From Pseudomonadota bacterium (GTDB lineage Bacteria; Pseudomonadota; Alphaproteobacteria; Rhizobiales; Xanthobacteraceae), in NCBI GenBank assembly GCA_023387735.1, contig JAEWHP010000020.1, positions 1 through 64,000 of the forward strand: a DNA stretch of 64,000 nucleotides, given 5' to 3'. Positions 18,605-26,789 of the stretch are shown here, piece by piece. Both the position numbers and the translations under genes were made by a program. The stretch's first letter is position 1. Each line of letters begins with the position of its first letter. The notes under the pieces were generated by a model, which searched no databases, was not told the DNA's origin, and worked only from the letters and a program-made list of their open reading frames with translations.

Positions 18605-18720
18605 GCATGGTTCGAGACGCCCGCTTTGCGGGCTCCTCACCATGAGGATTTAGGATTCTGCCGCAAAAAAGGCCCTCATCCTGAGGAGCCCGCCCAAGGC
18701 GGGCGTCTCGAAGGATGGCC
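18605..18720. repeat. Palindromic intergenic repeat, family A (copy 2)
   Basis: Left arm ATGGTTCGAGACGCCCGC and CTCCTCACCATGAGGA, right arm CCTCATCCTGAGGAGC and GGCGTCTCGAAGGAT match the copy at 7466-7612. The inverted arms CGCCCGCTTTGCGGGCTCC and GGAGCCCGCCCAAGGCGGGC fold on each other. The rest of the 18496-18792 gap holds only the terminator at 18527. Confidence 0.82.
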
Positions 18721-18792
18721 GCGACTTCGCTCTCCGCTGCGATTCCTTTCATATGCGACTGCGCTGCCCACACCAGCCAGATGCCGGCTCTC

Positions 18793-19569
18793 CTACGTCA
18801 GGCCCTCGTCCGGAATATTCAATATGTTGCCGCACGCCTTGCAGTGCACGGCGTCGCTGTCATGACGCTGCAGTCCGCAGGTCGGGCAGGCAAACCGCAC
18901 CTTGCGCGGACTCAGCAGTGCACGGGCAAGATTGAAGAACAACGTCACGCCGAAAATCATGATCACGACCGTTATCATGCGCCCGGTCGTTCCCGACAAA
19001 GTGATGTCGCCAAAGCCGGTCGTCGTCAGGGCAGTGACGGTGAAGTACAGCGCATCCGCATAGTTCGCGATCTGGTCGTTGCGGAACTTCTGCGTTTCGT
19101 AGACGATCGCCGTCATCACGAAGATGAAGACGGCGAGATTGGTGACGGCAAAGATGACTTCCTCGTTGCGCCGGAAGAACGAGCTGTCCTCGCGCAGCCG
19201 CGCCAGCATCTGGTAGTCACGCAACAGCCGCAAGGTTCGCAGGACACGGAGAAAGCCTCCCGCCTCACCCGCGAGCGGCGCCAGGAATGAAACGATCGCG
19301 ACGATATCCGTCCAGGTCGAGAAGCGGGTGAACTCGCGCAGCCGGTGACGGCTAGCGACCAGCCGCGCAGAGAAATCTGCGAGGATCACGACACCGAACA
19401 GGACGTCCAGCGCTTCCGTGATGTCGTTGGAAGGAAGAAACGAGGTCGCGATAATGAAGGTGACGGTGATGATATCGAACACCAGCAGGCCATAGCGGAA
19501 GCGGACGCCTTCAGGCGTCGCGCCCTCGTATAGGCGCCTGATATTCTTCTGCACGGATGCACGCGGCAT
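18793..19569 (-). CDS. Voltage-gated-type potassium channel with C-terminal zinc ribbon
   Basis: A 258-residue ion channel with an S1-S6-like layout. The S4-like segment FLRVLRTLRLLRDYQML has arginine at every third position, as in a voltage sensor. The selectivity filter reads TALTTTGFGDITL, that is TTGFGD instead of the usual TVGYGD. After S6 (about residues 190-215) comes a zinc-ribbon tail with CPTCG and CKACG. The start ATG 19569 (MPRASVQ) is chosen; the frame from 19644 adds 25 unlikely residues. Potassium selectivity is inferred from the filter; the zinc ribbon is an unusual addition. Confidence 0.82.
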   Translation of the reverse strand: MPRASVQKNIRRLYEGATPEGVRFRYGLLVFDIITVTFIIATSFLPSNDITEALDVLFGVVILADFSARLVASRHRLREFTRFSTWTDIVAIVSFLAPLAGEAGGFLRVLRTLRLLRDYQMLARLREDSSFFRRNEEVIFAVTNLAVFIFVMTAIVYETQKFRNDQIANYADALYFTVTALTTTGFGDITLSGTTGRMITVVIMIFGVTLFFNLARALLSPRKVRFACPTCGLQRHDSDAVHCKACGNILNIPDEGLT

Positions 19570-19645
19570 GCCGGCATTTTCACCAGTCGCGCGCAAGATT
19601 GCAAATGATGGTTGGGAGCGCCGACGGAGATTCAGAGGCAGCACT

Positions 19646-20674
19646 TTACTTCCGGTTTGCCGCCTCGCGCTCGATGAACGCGACCTCCGTGCCCTTCTTC
19701 ACCAGCTTCGCCAGCCGGTCGACGTCCCAGTTGGTAAGGCGAACGCAACCGTGCGATTCCGACTTGCTGACCTTCGAGGGGTTTGGCGTGCCGTGAAAGC
19801 CGTAGCTTTCCGAGGACAGGCCGATCCAGTGCGAACCTGCCGGGTTGTTCGGCCCGGGCTTGATGGTAAAGGCCTCCTTCGATTTGACGCCCTTGAACTT
19901 GTAGTCCGGATTGTAGCGATAGGTCGGGCGCGCATCGATCGAGGTTATTTTGAGCATACCGCTTGGCGTCGGCTTCTCGTCGCTTCCAACACTCGCCGGG
20001 AAAAAGGCGATCAGTTCGCCGGAATGACCGAGGACCTTGACCGTCTGGGCCTCCTTGTCGACCTCTACCCGCGTAAGCGGTCGCTTGGCCCGCTTCGGCT
20101 TGGCATCTGACTTGGCACTCGTCTCCTTCGCCAGGACATTCACCACCGAGATGGTCTGCCCGGCCTCGTCGAACTTCTTGCCGGGGTTGAGCGCTTCAAG
20201 CAGCCCTTCGCTCATGTGAAACTTTTCCGCGAGGGCCTCGCGCGGGCTGGTGTAATCCAGCGACTTCAGCTCCTTCATGTCTTCCATCTTGGCAGGAAGC
20301 TTTTTCAGGAACGGCCCTTTGACGTCCTTCTCCGTGATCTTGTAGTCGACGACCACAGGCTCGGAGCTTGTGGCTAGCAAGGCGTCCCAGACCTCGGTCG
20401 TCAGGGGCTGCTTGCCTATGGCAAAGCCCTTGGATTCGGAAAAGGCCTTGAGGGCCTTTTCGGCGTTCTCTCCCAGCTTGCCGTCGATCTCGCCCGGAGA
20501 GAAATTGGCGCGGTCGAGCAGCACCTGCGCCTTGACGACCGCTGGATGGATCCGATCCTCAGCCGGCGCCTTGCCCTTGAATTCGGCGTTGTTGACCGCC
20601 GCCGCGTCGGGAGCAGCCAGGGCCGGAGCGGCGAGACAGGCGAGCAAGGTTATTCCGGCAAGCAGGCGGATCAT
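19646..20674 (-). CDS. L,D-transpeptidase (YkuD family) with N-terminal peptidoglycan-binding-like region
   Basis: A 342-residue secreted enzyme that makes 3-3 cross-links in peptidoglycan or attaches proteins to it. Residues 1-19 are a signal peptide (ending APALAA). About residues 45-90 resemble a peptidoglycan-binding domain (VLLDRANFSPGEIDGKLGEN). The YkuD catalytic motif is SESHGCVRLTNWD near residue 315, with His and the nucleophile Cys. The start is ATG 20674; the upstream frame from 20767 runs into a palindromic repeat and is not part of the protein. No partner gene adjoins it. Confidence 0.88.
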   Translation of the reverse strand: MIRLLAGITLLACLAAPALAAPDAAAVNNAEFKGKAPAEDRIHPAVVKAQVLLDRANFSPGEIDGKLGENAEKALKAFSESKGFAIGKQPLTTEVWDALLATSSEPVVVDYKITEKDVKGPFLKKLPAKMEDMKELKSLDYTSPREALAEKFHMSEGLLEALNPGKKFDEAGQTISVVNVLAKETSAKSDAKPKRAKRPLTRVEVDKEAQTVKVLGHSGELIAFFPASVGSDEKPTPSGMLKITSIDARPTYRYNPDYKFKGVKSKEAFTIKPGPNNPAGSHWIGLSSESYGFHGTPNPSKVSKSESHGCVRLTNWDVDRLAKLVKKGTEVAFIEREAANRK

Positions 20675-20741
20675 CGGGAATCTCCGAAACACAATGCAAT
20701 AAAGATTTGGCGAGCGCGGAGTTCCGTGAGAGCGGCTAATG

Positions 20742-20822
20742 CGTAACCCGGGTGGAGCGAAGCGCAATCCGGGGCCGTTCTAGGCAAAGTCCCGGGTTTC
20801 GCTTCGCTCCACCCGGGCTACG
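20742..20822. repeat. Palindromic repeat, family B (copy 1)
   Basis: Arms GTAACCCGGGTGGAGCGAAGC and the complement ending CCACCCGGGCTAC, around 20742-20822, form a long hairpin between the L,D-transpeptidase gene and the flavin reductase gene. The same arm sequence occurs at 21471-21558 on the other side of the flavin reductase gene. Confidence 0.8.
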
Positions 20823-20825
20823 GGA

Positions 20826-21449
20826 TCAATCCGGTCGGATCATCTCGAACATGTTTTCCGGCTTGATCTCGAAATAGTCGCCGCGGCGGCCGGCACGGAC
20901 GATCGGATGGGCGAGCCCGGTCTGGTAGACGCCGTCCTGGATGAACGCCTTGTCGATATGCACGGCGACGACTTCGCCGAAGGTGACCCAGGCCTGCGCC
21001 TTCTTGCCATCGGCACCCTGCAGCTGGACGATCTGGGTCAACTTGCATTCGAAGGCAACCGGGCTTTCGGCCACGCGGGGTACGTTGACGAGCTTGCAGG
21101 GCGCGGCGGTGAGACCCGCGATCTTGAACTCGTCGACATCGCGGGCGACATGGGCTGCGGTGGCGTTCATCTGCTTCGCCAGATCCATGGTGGCAAGGTT
21201 CCAGACGAATTCCCCGGTGTCCTGGATATTGCCCGCGCTGTCCTTCCAGTTGGTCGAGGAGAAGCCGATGATCGGCGGCACGTAGCAGAAGGCGTTGAAA
21301 AAGCTGTAGGGCGCGAGATTGATGTTGCCGCTACCATCGCGCGAGGAGATCCAGCCGATCGGCCGCGGGGCGATGATGGCGTTGAAGGGATCGTGCTTGA
21401 GGCCGTGGCCGTTCTTCGGCTCGTAGAAATGCAGGTCTTTGGTCGTCAC
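20826..21449 (-). CDS. Flavin reductase-like FMN-binding protein
   Basis: A 207-residue protein of the flavin reductase / FMN-binding split-barrel family, which reduces or holds FMN. The family segment is NAIIAPRPIGWISSRDGSG, followed by NLAPYSFFNAF and a C-terminal HPIVRAGRRGDYFEI. The frame has no ATG at the right place; a GTG at 21449 has AAGGAAG eight bases upstream and gives a natural N-terminus (TTKDLHFYEP). The frame further upstream passes into a palindromic repeat. The gene is bracketed by two family B repeats. Physiological partner not known. Confidence 0.85.
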   Translation of the reverse strand: MTTKDLHFYEPKNGHGLKHDPFNAIIAPRPIGWISSRDGSGNINLAPYSFFNAFCYVPPIIGFSSTNWKDSAGNIQDTGEFVWNLATMDLAKQMNATAAHVARDVDEFKIAGLTAAPCKLVNVPRVAESPVAFECKLTQIVQLQGADGKKAQAWVTFGEVVAVHIDKAFIQDGVYQTGLAHPIVRAGRRGDYFEIKPENMFEMIRPD

Positions 21450-21470
21450 GCCGGGACTTCCTTGTTGTTC

Positions 21471-21558
21471 GTAGCCCGGATGGAGCGAAGCGCAATCCGG
21501 GAAAACTCGCAAGCGGCCGGGCTCGTCCCGGATTACGCTTTCGCTCCATCCGGGCTAC
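21471..21558. repeat. Palindromic repeat, family B (copy 2)
   Basis: GTAGCCCGGATGGAGCGAAGC and its complement (GCTTTCGCTCCATCCGGGCTAC) form the arms. The copy at 20742-20822 shares most of the arm sequence. It lies between the flavin reductase gene and the TetR gene. Confidence 0.8.
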
Positions 21559-21592
21559 GCAGTTCGGAATAATCGGTCAAGTGGCGAAGGAC

Positions 21593-22198
21593 TCAATTCG
21601 CCTTGCGCGGCTCGAGGGCCCGGAACAGGAAGTCGATCATCTCGTCGATCGTTGCGCTGGGCTTGTTGACGGCCTGCGCGATCATCTGCGGATGGAAGAA
21701 GCGGATCATGCCGGTGCAGGTGCAGAGCGCCGCCGAAGGCAAATCAGCCGCTTCGAACTCGCCGGACGCCACGCCCTGCGCGATCACCTCGCCGATGATG
21801 CCGGTGACGCATTCGATATGGACGACGCAGACATCCCAGTCCTGCTCCATCGCGATCTCGACCATCTCGTGCAGCTTGGAATCGCCGACATAGCGCTCGG
21901 TATTCATCCGATTGACGGTCTTGAGCAGTTCCCGCAGGCGAGGCTTCGCCGGACCGGGCGCGGCCGCGATCCGGCGCGCCTCGACCTCGACCTCGCCCAT
22001 CAGCGTCCGCGCCACGCCCTCGTGGATCGACTTCTTCGAATCGAAGAAGCGATAGACGTTGGCGGGGCTCATCCGCAGTTCCTTGGCGATGTCGGCAACC
22101 GTCGTCTTCTGGTAGCCGATTTGCCGGAACAAACGCTCCGCCACCACGAGAATCCTCTCGCGGGTGTCGGTTTCGACGGGTTCGGAAATCAGCGCCAT
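21593..22198 (-). CDS. TetR-family regulator of the adjacent RND efflux operon
   Basis: A 201-residue regulator. The N-terminal helix-turn-helix spans about residues 12-58: TRERILVVAERLFRQIG and KTTVADIAKELRMSPANVYRFF. The remaining helical domain would bind the inducer. The ATG at 22198 (MALISEP) is preferred; the upstream TTG at 22210 adds four residues. It follows the RND pump gene after 19 bases in the same direction, so it is transcribed at the end of the efflux operon, a feedback arrangement. A candidate operator lies upstream of the operon at 26560-26583. Confidence 0.87.
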   Translation of the reverse strand: MALISEPVETDTRERILVVAERLFRQIGYQKTTVADIAKELRMSPANVYRFFDSKKSIHEGVARTLMGEVEVEARRIAAAPGPAKPRLRELLKTVNRMNTERYVGDSKLHEMVEIAMEQDWDVCVVHIECVTGIIGEVIAQGVASGEFEAADLPSAALCTCTGMIRFFHPQMIAQAVNKPSATIDEMIDFLFRALEPRKAN

Positions 22199-22217
22199 GT
22201 CAGCTCTCAATGTTCAA

Positions 22218-25200
22218 TTATTCTGCGGCGTCGGCAAGCGGAATTGCGTGCGGCACCCTGGTTTGATCCTTTGCGTGATGTTGCGGCGCAAGATCAGCCT
22301 GTTCGGCCTGGCCGCTTTCATCGAGGCTCTTCCTGAACCACAGCGCATAGAGACCCGGCAGGTACAGCAAGGTCAGGAAGGTCGCGACGAACAAACCGCC
22401 CATGATGGTGATCGCCATCGGCCCCCAGAAGGCGGAACGCGACAGCGGGATCATCGCAAGAATCGCCGCCAGCGCGGTCAGCACGACCGGGCGGGCACGC
22501 CGGACGGTGGCCTCGACGATGGCTTCCTTGCGCGTCAGGCCTTGCGAAACGTCGGCCTCGATCTGATCGACCAGGATCACCGCGTTGCGCATGATCATGC
22601 CGGCCAGCGCGATCAGGCCGAGCAGCGCCACGAAGCCGAACGGCTGGTTCGCGACGTTGAGCCCGAGCGAGGCGCCGACGATGCCGAGCGGCGCGGTGAG
22701 GAACACCAGGAACAGGCGCGAGAAGCTCTGCAGCTGGATCATCAGCAGCGTCAGCATCACGATCACCATCAGCGGGAACAGCACGAAGATCGAGGCATTG
22801 CCCTTGGCGGACTCCTCGAACGCGCCGCCCGGCTCGATCCGGTAGGCCGGCTCGAGGCTGTCGCGGATTTCGCTCAGCTTCGGCCAGATCTGGTTGGTGA
22901 CGTCGGGCGCCTGCACGCCGTCGACGACGTCGGTACGCACCGTGATCGCCATGTCGCGGTTGCGCCGCCACATGATCGGCTCCTCGTGCGCATATTCGAT
23001 CCGGGCAATCTGCTGCAGCGGCACGGCAACGCCATTGCGTGACGTCACGGTGAGCTCGCCGACGCGGCCGAGGTCGAGCCGTTCGGACGGAATGGCCCGC
23101 GCCACCACGCCGACCTTCTCGATGCCGTCGCGGATGGTGGTGACCGGCGCGCCCGAGATCAGCATGGCGAGCGCCTGCGAGACGTCCTGCGGGGTGAGGC
23201 CAAGCGCCCTCGCCCGGTCCTGGTCCACGACCAGCTTCAGGTAAGGCGACTGCTCGTTCCAGTCGAGCTGCGGCTCGACGACGTTCTTGTTCTGCTTCAT
23301 GACGTCGCGCACCTTGTAGGCGATGTCGCGCACGGTGTTCGGATCGGGGCCGATCACGCGGAACTGGACCGGGAAGCCGACCGGCGGGCCGAAATTGAAG
23401 CGATCGATGCGCACGCGCGCTTCGCTCAGTTCACCCTCTCCGACCGCCTTCTCGAGCCGCGCCTTGATCCGCTCGCGGGCCTCGACGTCCTTCGACACGA
23501 TCACGATCTCGGCAAAGGCCTCGTTCGGCAGCTGCGGATTGAGACCAAGCCAGAAGCGCGGTGACCCCTGGCCGACATAGGAGGTGTAGGTCGCGATGTC
23601 CTTGTCGTCCTTCAGCAGCGTCTCGGCCTTCTTGACGGACTTCTCCGTGACGTTGAAGGCGGTGCCTTCCGGCAGGCGCAACTGCAGAAACAGTTCGGGA
23701 CGTTCCGACAGCGGGAAGAACTGCTGCTGCACGTGACCGAAGCCAACGATGGATAGAACAAACACGCCGACGGTGGCCAGCACCACCTTGACCCGGTGGT
23801 CGACGCACCACTGCACCACCGCGCGCAGGCCCCGGTACATCCGCGTCTCGTAGATCGCGTGCGGATCGTGGTTGTGGTGGACCTTGATGTTGGGCAGCAG
23901 CTTGACGCCGATATAGGGCGTGAAGATCACCGCCACGAACCACGAGGCGACCAGCGAGATCGCCACGATCCAGAAGATGCCGCCGGCATATTCGCCGACC
24001 GCCGAATTGGCAAAGCCGATGGGGAGGAAGCCAGCGGCCGTGACCAGCGTTCCCGTGAGCATCGGAAACGCAGTTGATTCCCAGGCAAAGGCGGCCGCGC
24101 GCATGCGGTCCCAGCCCTGTTCCATCTTCACCACCATCATCTCGACGGCGATGATGGCGTCGTCGACCAGAAGGCCGAGCGCGATGATCAGCGCGCCGAG
24201 CGTGATGCGATGCAGATCGATCGACATCGCGCTCATGACGATGAAGACGATCGCCAGCACCAGCGGGACGGACATCGCCACCACGATGCCGGTGCGCCAG
24301 CCGAGCGCCACGAAGGAGACGAACAGCACGATCGCGAGCGCCTCGATGAAGGAATGCACGAACTCGCCGACGGCGCGCTCGACCACCTTGGGCTGGTCGG
24401 CGATCTGCTCGACATTGATGCCCTGCGGCACCGCCTTCATGAAGTCATTGGTCGCCTTCTCGACCTCCTTGCCGAGTTCGAGAATGTTGGCGCCCTTGGC
24501 GGTGACGACGCCGATGCCGATGGCGGGCTTGCCTTCCTGTCGTGCGACGAAGGTCGGCGGATCGACGAAACCGTGGGTGATGGTGGCGATATCGCCCAAG
24601 CGGAACACGCGGCCATTGCTCTCGACCGGAGTTTCCGCGACCGCCTTGGCGCCATCGAGCGCGCCGGTGACACGCAGCGGCACGCGCTGCGAGGAGGTTT
24701 CCACCGTGCCGGCCGGGGTCACGTTGTTCTGCTTGGCCAGCGAATCGAACAGCGCCTGCGGCGTGATGCCGAGCGTCGCCAGCTTGGCGTGCGAGAACTC
24801 GACGAAGATGCGCTCGTCCTGGGTGCCGTAGAGGTTGACCTTCGTGACGCCCGTTACTTTCAGCAGCCGCTGGCGCATGCCTTCGGCGGCCTTCTTCAAC
24901 TGCGCATAGTCGGCGCCGTCGCCCGTCATCATGTAGAGGATGGAATCGACGTCGGAGAACTCATCGTTGACGTTCGGACCCAGCAGGCCCGCGGGCAACT
25001 GGCCCTGCACGTCGACGAGCTTCTTGCGCAGCAGATAGAACAGGTAAGGCACGTCCTTGGGCGGGGTCGAATCCTTGAACGTGACCTGCATCGCCGTGAA
25101 CGACGGCTTGGAATAGGTCTGCACTTTCTCGAAGAACGGCAGTTCCTGCAGCTTCTTCTCGATGGGATCGGCGACCTGGGTCTGCATTTCCTGCGCGGTC

Positions 25201-25370
25201 GCGCCCGGCCAGATCGCCGAGACGTTCACCACCTTCACCGTGAAGAACGGATCCTCCGCGCGACCCAGCGACTGGTAGGAGAAGAAGCCGGCGGCGCCGA
25301 GCGCGATCATCAGGAACAGGATCAGCGTCGGATGACTCACCGCCCAGGCCGAGAGATTGAAGCGCTTCAT
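22218..25370 (-). CDS. RND multidrug efflux permease
   Basis: A 1050-residue inner-membrane pump of the AcrB/MexF type that exports drugs or hydrophobic compounds using the proton gradient. It has twelve membrane helices and two large periplasmic loops; TM4 carries the proton-relay aspartates in GLLVDDAIIAVE. The N-terminal helix begins FNLSAWAVSHPTLILFLM. The start ATG 25370 is 38 bases after the adaptor gene. The substrate range cannot be told from the sequence; no outer-membrane channel gene adjoins it, so it probably uses a distant TolC-like protein. Confidence 0.92.
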   Translation of the reverse strand: MKRFNLSAWAVSHPTLILFLMIALGAAGFFSYQSLGRAEDPFFTVKVVNVSAIWPGATAQEMQTQVADPIEKKLQELPFFEKVQTYSKPSFTAMQVTFKDSTPPKDVPYLFYLLRKKLVDVQGQLPAGLLGPNVNDEFSDVDSILYMMTGDGADYAQLKKAAEGMRQRLLKVTGVTKVNLYGTQDERIFVEFSHAKLATLGITPQALFDSLAKQNNVTPAGTVETSSQRVPLRVTGALDGAKAVAETPVESNGRVFRLGDIATITHGFVDPPTFVARQEGKPAIGIGVVTAKGANILELGKEVEKATNDFMKAVPQGINVEQIADQPKVVERAVGEFVHSFIEALAIVLFVSFVALGWRTGIVVAMSVPLVLAIVFIVMSAMSIDLHRITLGALIIALGLLVDDAIIAVEMMVVKMEQGWDRMRAAAFAWESTAFPMLTGTLVTAAGFLPIGFANSAVGEYAGGIFWIVAISLVASWFVAVIFTPYIGVKLLPNIKVHHNHDPHAIYETRMYRGLRAVVQWCVDHRVKVVLATVGVFVLSIVGFGHVQQQFFPLSERPELFLQLRLPEGTAFNVTEKSVKKAETLLKDDKDIATYTSYVGQGSPRFWLGLNPQLPNEAFAEIVIVSKDVEARERIKARLEKAVGEGELSEARVRIDRFNFGPPVGFPVQFRVIGPDPNTVRDIAYKVRDVMKQNKNVVEPQLDWNEQSPYLKLVVDQDRARALGLTPQDVSQALAMLISGAPVTTIRDGIEKVGVVARAIPSERLDLGRVGELTVTSRNGVAVPLQQIARIEYAHEEPIMWRRNRDMAITVRTDVVDGVQAPDVTNQIWPKLSEIRDSLEPAYRIEPGGAFEESAKGNASIFVLFPLMVIVMLTLLMIQLQSFSRLFLVFLTAPLGIVGASLGLNVANQPFGFVALLGLIALAGMIMRNAVILVDQIEADVSQGLTRKEAIVEATVRRARPVVLTALAAILAMIPLSRSAFWGPMAITIMGGLFVATFLTLLYLPGLYALWFRKSLDESGQAEQADLAPQHHAKDQTRVPHAIPLADAAE

Positions 25371-25408
25371 GTCACTCTCCAACGATATCCGTTGTTATCG
25401 ACCACGCA

Positions 25409-26515
25409 TCAGAACGACAGCGACGATACCACCCGGACCTTCTGGGCCGGATCGAGCTTCTGCACGCCGAGTGCGACCACCTTGGCGCCTTCGTTGACGC
25501 CGCCGGAGATCACGACGGAATTGCTGTCATAGGATTTCACGACGACCGGCTTCAGCAGCACCGCGCCGGAATCTTCAACGATATAGAGAGAGGGATTGCT
25601 GCCCTGGCTGAACAGCGCCGACAGCGGCAGCTTGGCGACCCGCTCGGTGGCGGCGTCTGCCAGCGTCAGCGTCGCGGTCATGCCGAGCGACACCTTGTCG
25701 TCGGCCTCCGGGAGCGAGAATTTCGCCAGATAGGTCCGCGTCGCCGGATCGGCCGACGGCGCGATCTCGCGCAGCTTCGCGGTGTACTTCTTCTCCGCAT
25801 CCGACCACAGCGTCACGCTGGCAGTGCCGGACTTGGCGCGGCCGACCAGCGTCTCGGGGATCGCCACCACGGCTTCCTTTTCGGCGAAGCGGGCCACGCG
25901 GATCGCAGTCTGGCCTGCGGCCACGACCTGGCCGGGTTCGATCAGGTTCGCGGTGACGACGCCGCGGGTGTCGGCCACCAGCGTCGCATAAGAGAGCGAG
26001 TTCTTGGTGAGTTCGACCGAACGCTCGGCGCGATTGAAGCGCGCCCTCGCCTCATCGGCGGCCGCACGGCTCTGGTCCAGTTGCGCATCGGTGTTCCAGC
26101 CCTTGGCGCGCAGATCCTTGGCGCGCTGCTCGGCAGCGCTGGCCTGCGCCAGCACGCCGGTGGCGGCGCGGTACTCGGCCTCCGACTGCTCGGCCTGCAG
26201 CTTCAGATCGACTTCATCGAGGGTGGCGAGCGGCTGGCCGACTTCGACGGTCTGACCGACCTCCACGAGGCGCTTGGCGACCTTGCCGGGAACCCGGAAA
26301 CCCATGTCGGCCTCGATCCGGGGCCGGATGGTGCCGACGAAACTGCGTTCCGGCGTTTCGGCCGCGTAATGCACGGTGGCGACCAGAACCGGACGTCCGG
26401 GAGCGGGCGCCTCTGCCGCCTTTTCGTTGCAGCCGGTCAGCGCGAAAACCGCAAACGCCACGGATGCGCCGGTCAACAGCCTGTAATAACTAGAGAAAAT
26501 TGAGCGAGCGAGCAT
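25409..26515 (-). CDS. RND efflux periplasmic adaptor (membrane fusion) lipoprotein
   Basis: A 368-residue membrane-fusion protein that couples the RND pump to an outer-membrane channel. The N-terminus holds a lipoprotein-type signal (FAVFALTGCNEKAAEAP), with the cysteine at about residue 29 lipidated. The lipoyl-like and hairpin regions follow (GQTVEVGQPLATLDEVDLK; the coiled-coil AEQRAKDLRAKG). It is the first gene of the adaptor-pump-TetR operon. Beyond the signal peptide no lesion is seen. Confidence 0.9.
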   Translation of the reverse strand: MLARSIFSSYYRLLTGASVAFAVFALTGCNEKAAEAPAPGRPVLVATVHYAAETPERSFVGTIRPRIEADMGFRVPGKVAKRLVEVGQTVEVGQPLATLDEVDLKLQAEQSEAEYRAATGVLAQASAAEQRAKDLRAKGWNTDAQLDQSRAAADEARARFNRAERSVELTKNSLSYATLVADTRGVVTANLIEPGQVVAAGQTAIRVARFAEKEAVVAIPETLVGRAKSGTASVTLWSDAEKKYTAKLREIAPSADPATRTYLAKFSLPEADDKVSLGMTATLTLADAATERVAKLPLSALFSQGSNPSLYIVEDSGAVLLKPVVVKSYDSNSVVISGGVNEGAKVVALGVQKLDPAQKVRVVSSLSF

Positions 26516-26559
26516 TGGAACTCTCCACCGAAAGATCGATGAAGAGTGTGTAATGTTCT

Positions 26560-26583
26560 CTGACGAATGTCAATAATCGTCAG
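26560..26583. promoter_or_regulatory. Palindrome upstream of the RND operon, candidate TetR operator
   Basis: CTGACGA (26560-26566) and TCGTCAG (26577-26583) are exact reverse complements separated by ten bases, a 24-base dyad of the size TetR dimers bind. It lies about 45 bases upstream of the adaptor ATG (26515). TetR of the same operon is the obvious candidate; this is inference from position. Confidence 0.55.
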
Positions 26584-26789
26584 CAGACACCATTTCGTGA
26601 GTCAAGGGACTCTTAACACCAGCGAGTTCCAGGAACCAGCGGCCCTTCCCTACTTTGCATGGGGTTGTTCCGCGAGTTTTGTCTGAGCGCGATCGAGCGC
26701 GTCGGAAAGCCTGCTTGGCGAGTCTCACTTCTCTGGGAGCCTCACTTGGTCGCAGCGCATGAGGAGTCCTCCTGTGCGAAGACGGTACA

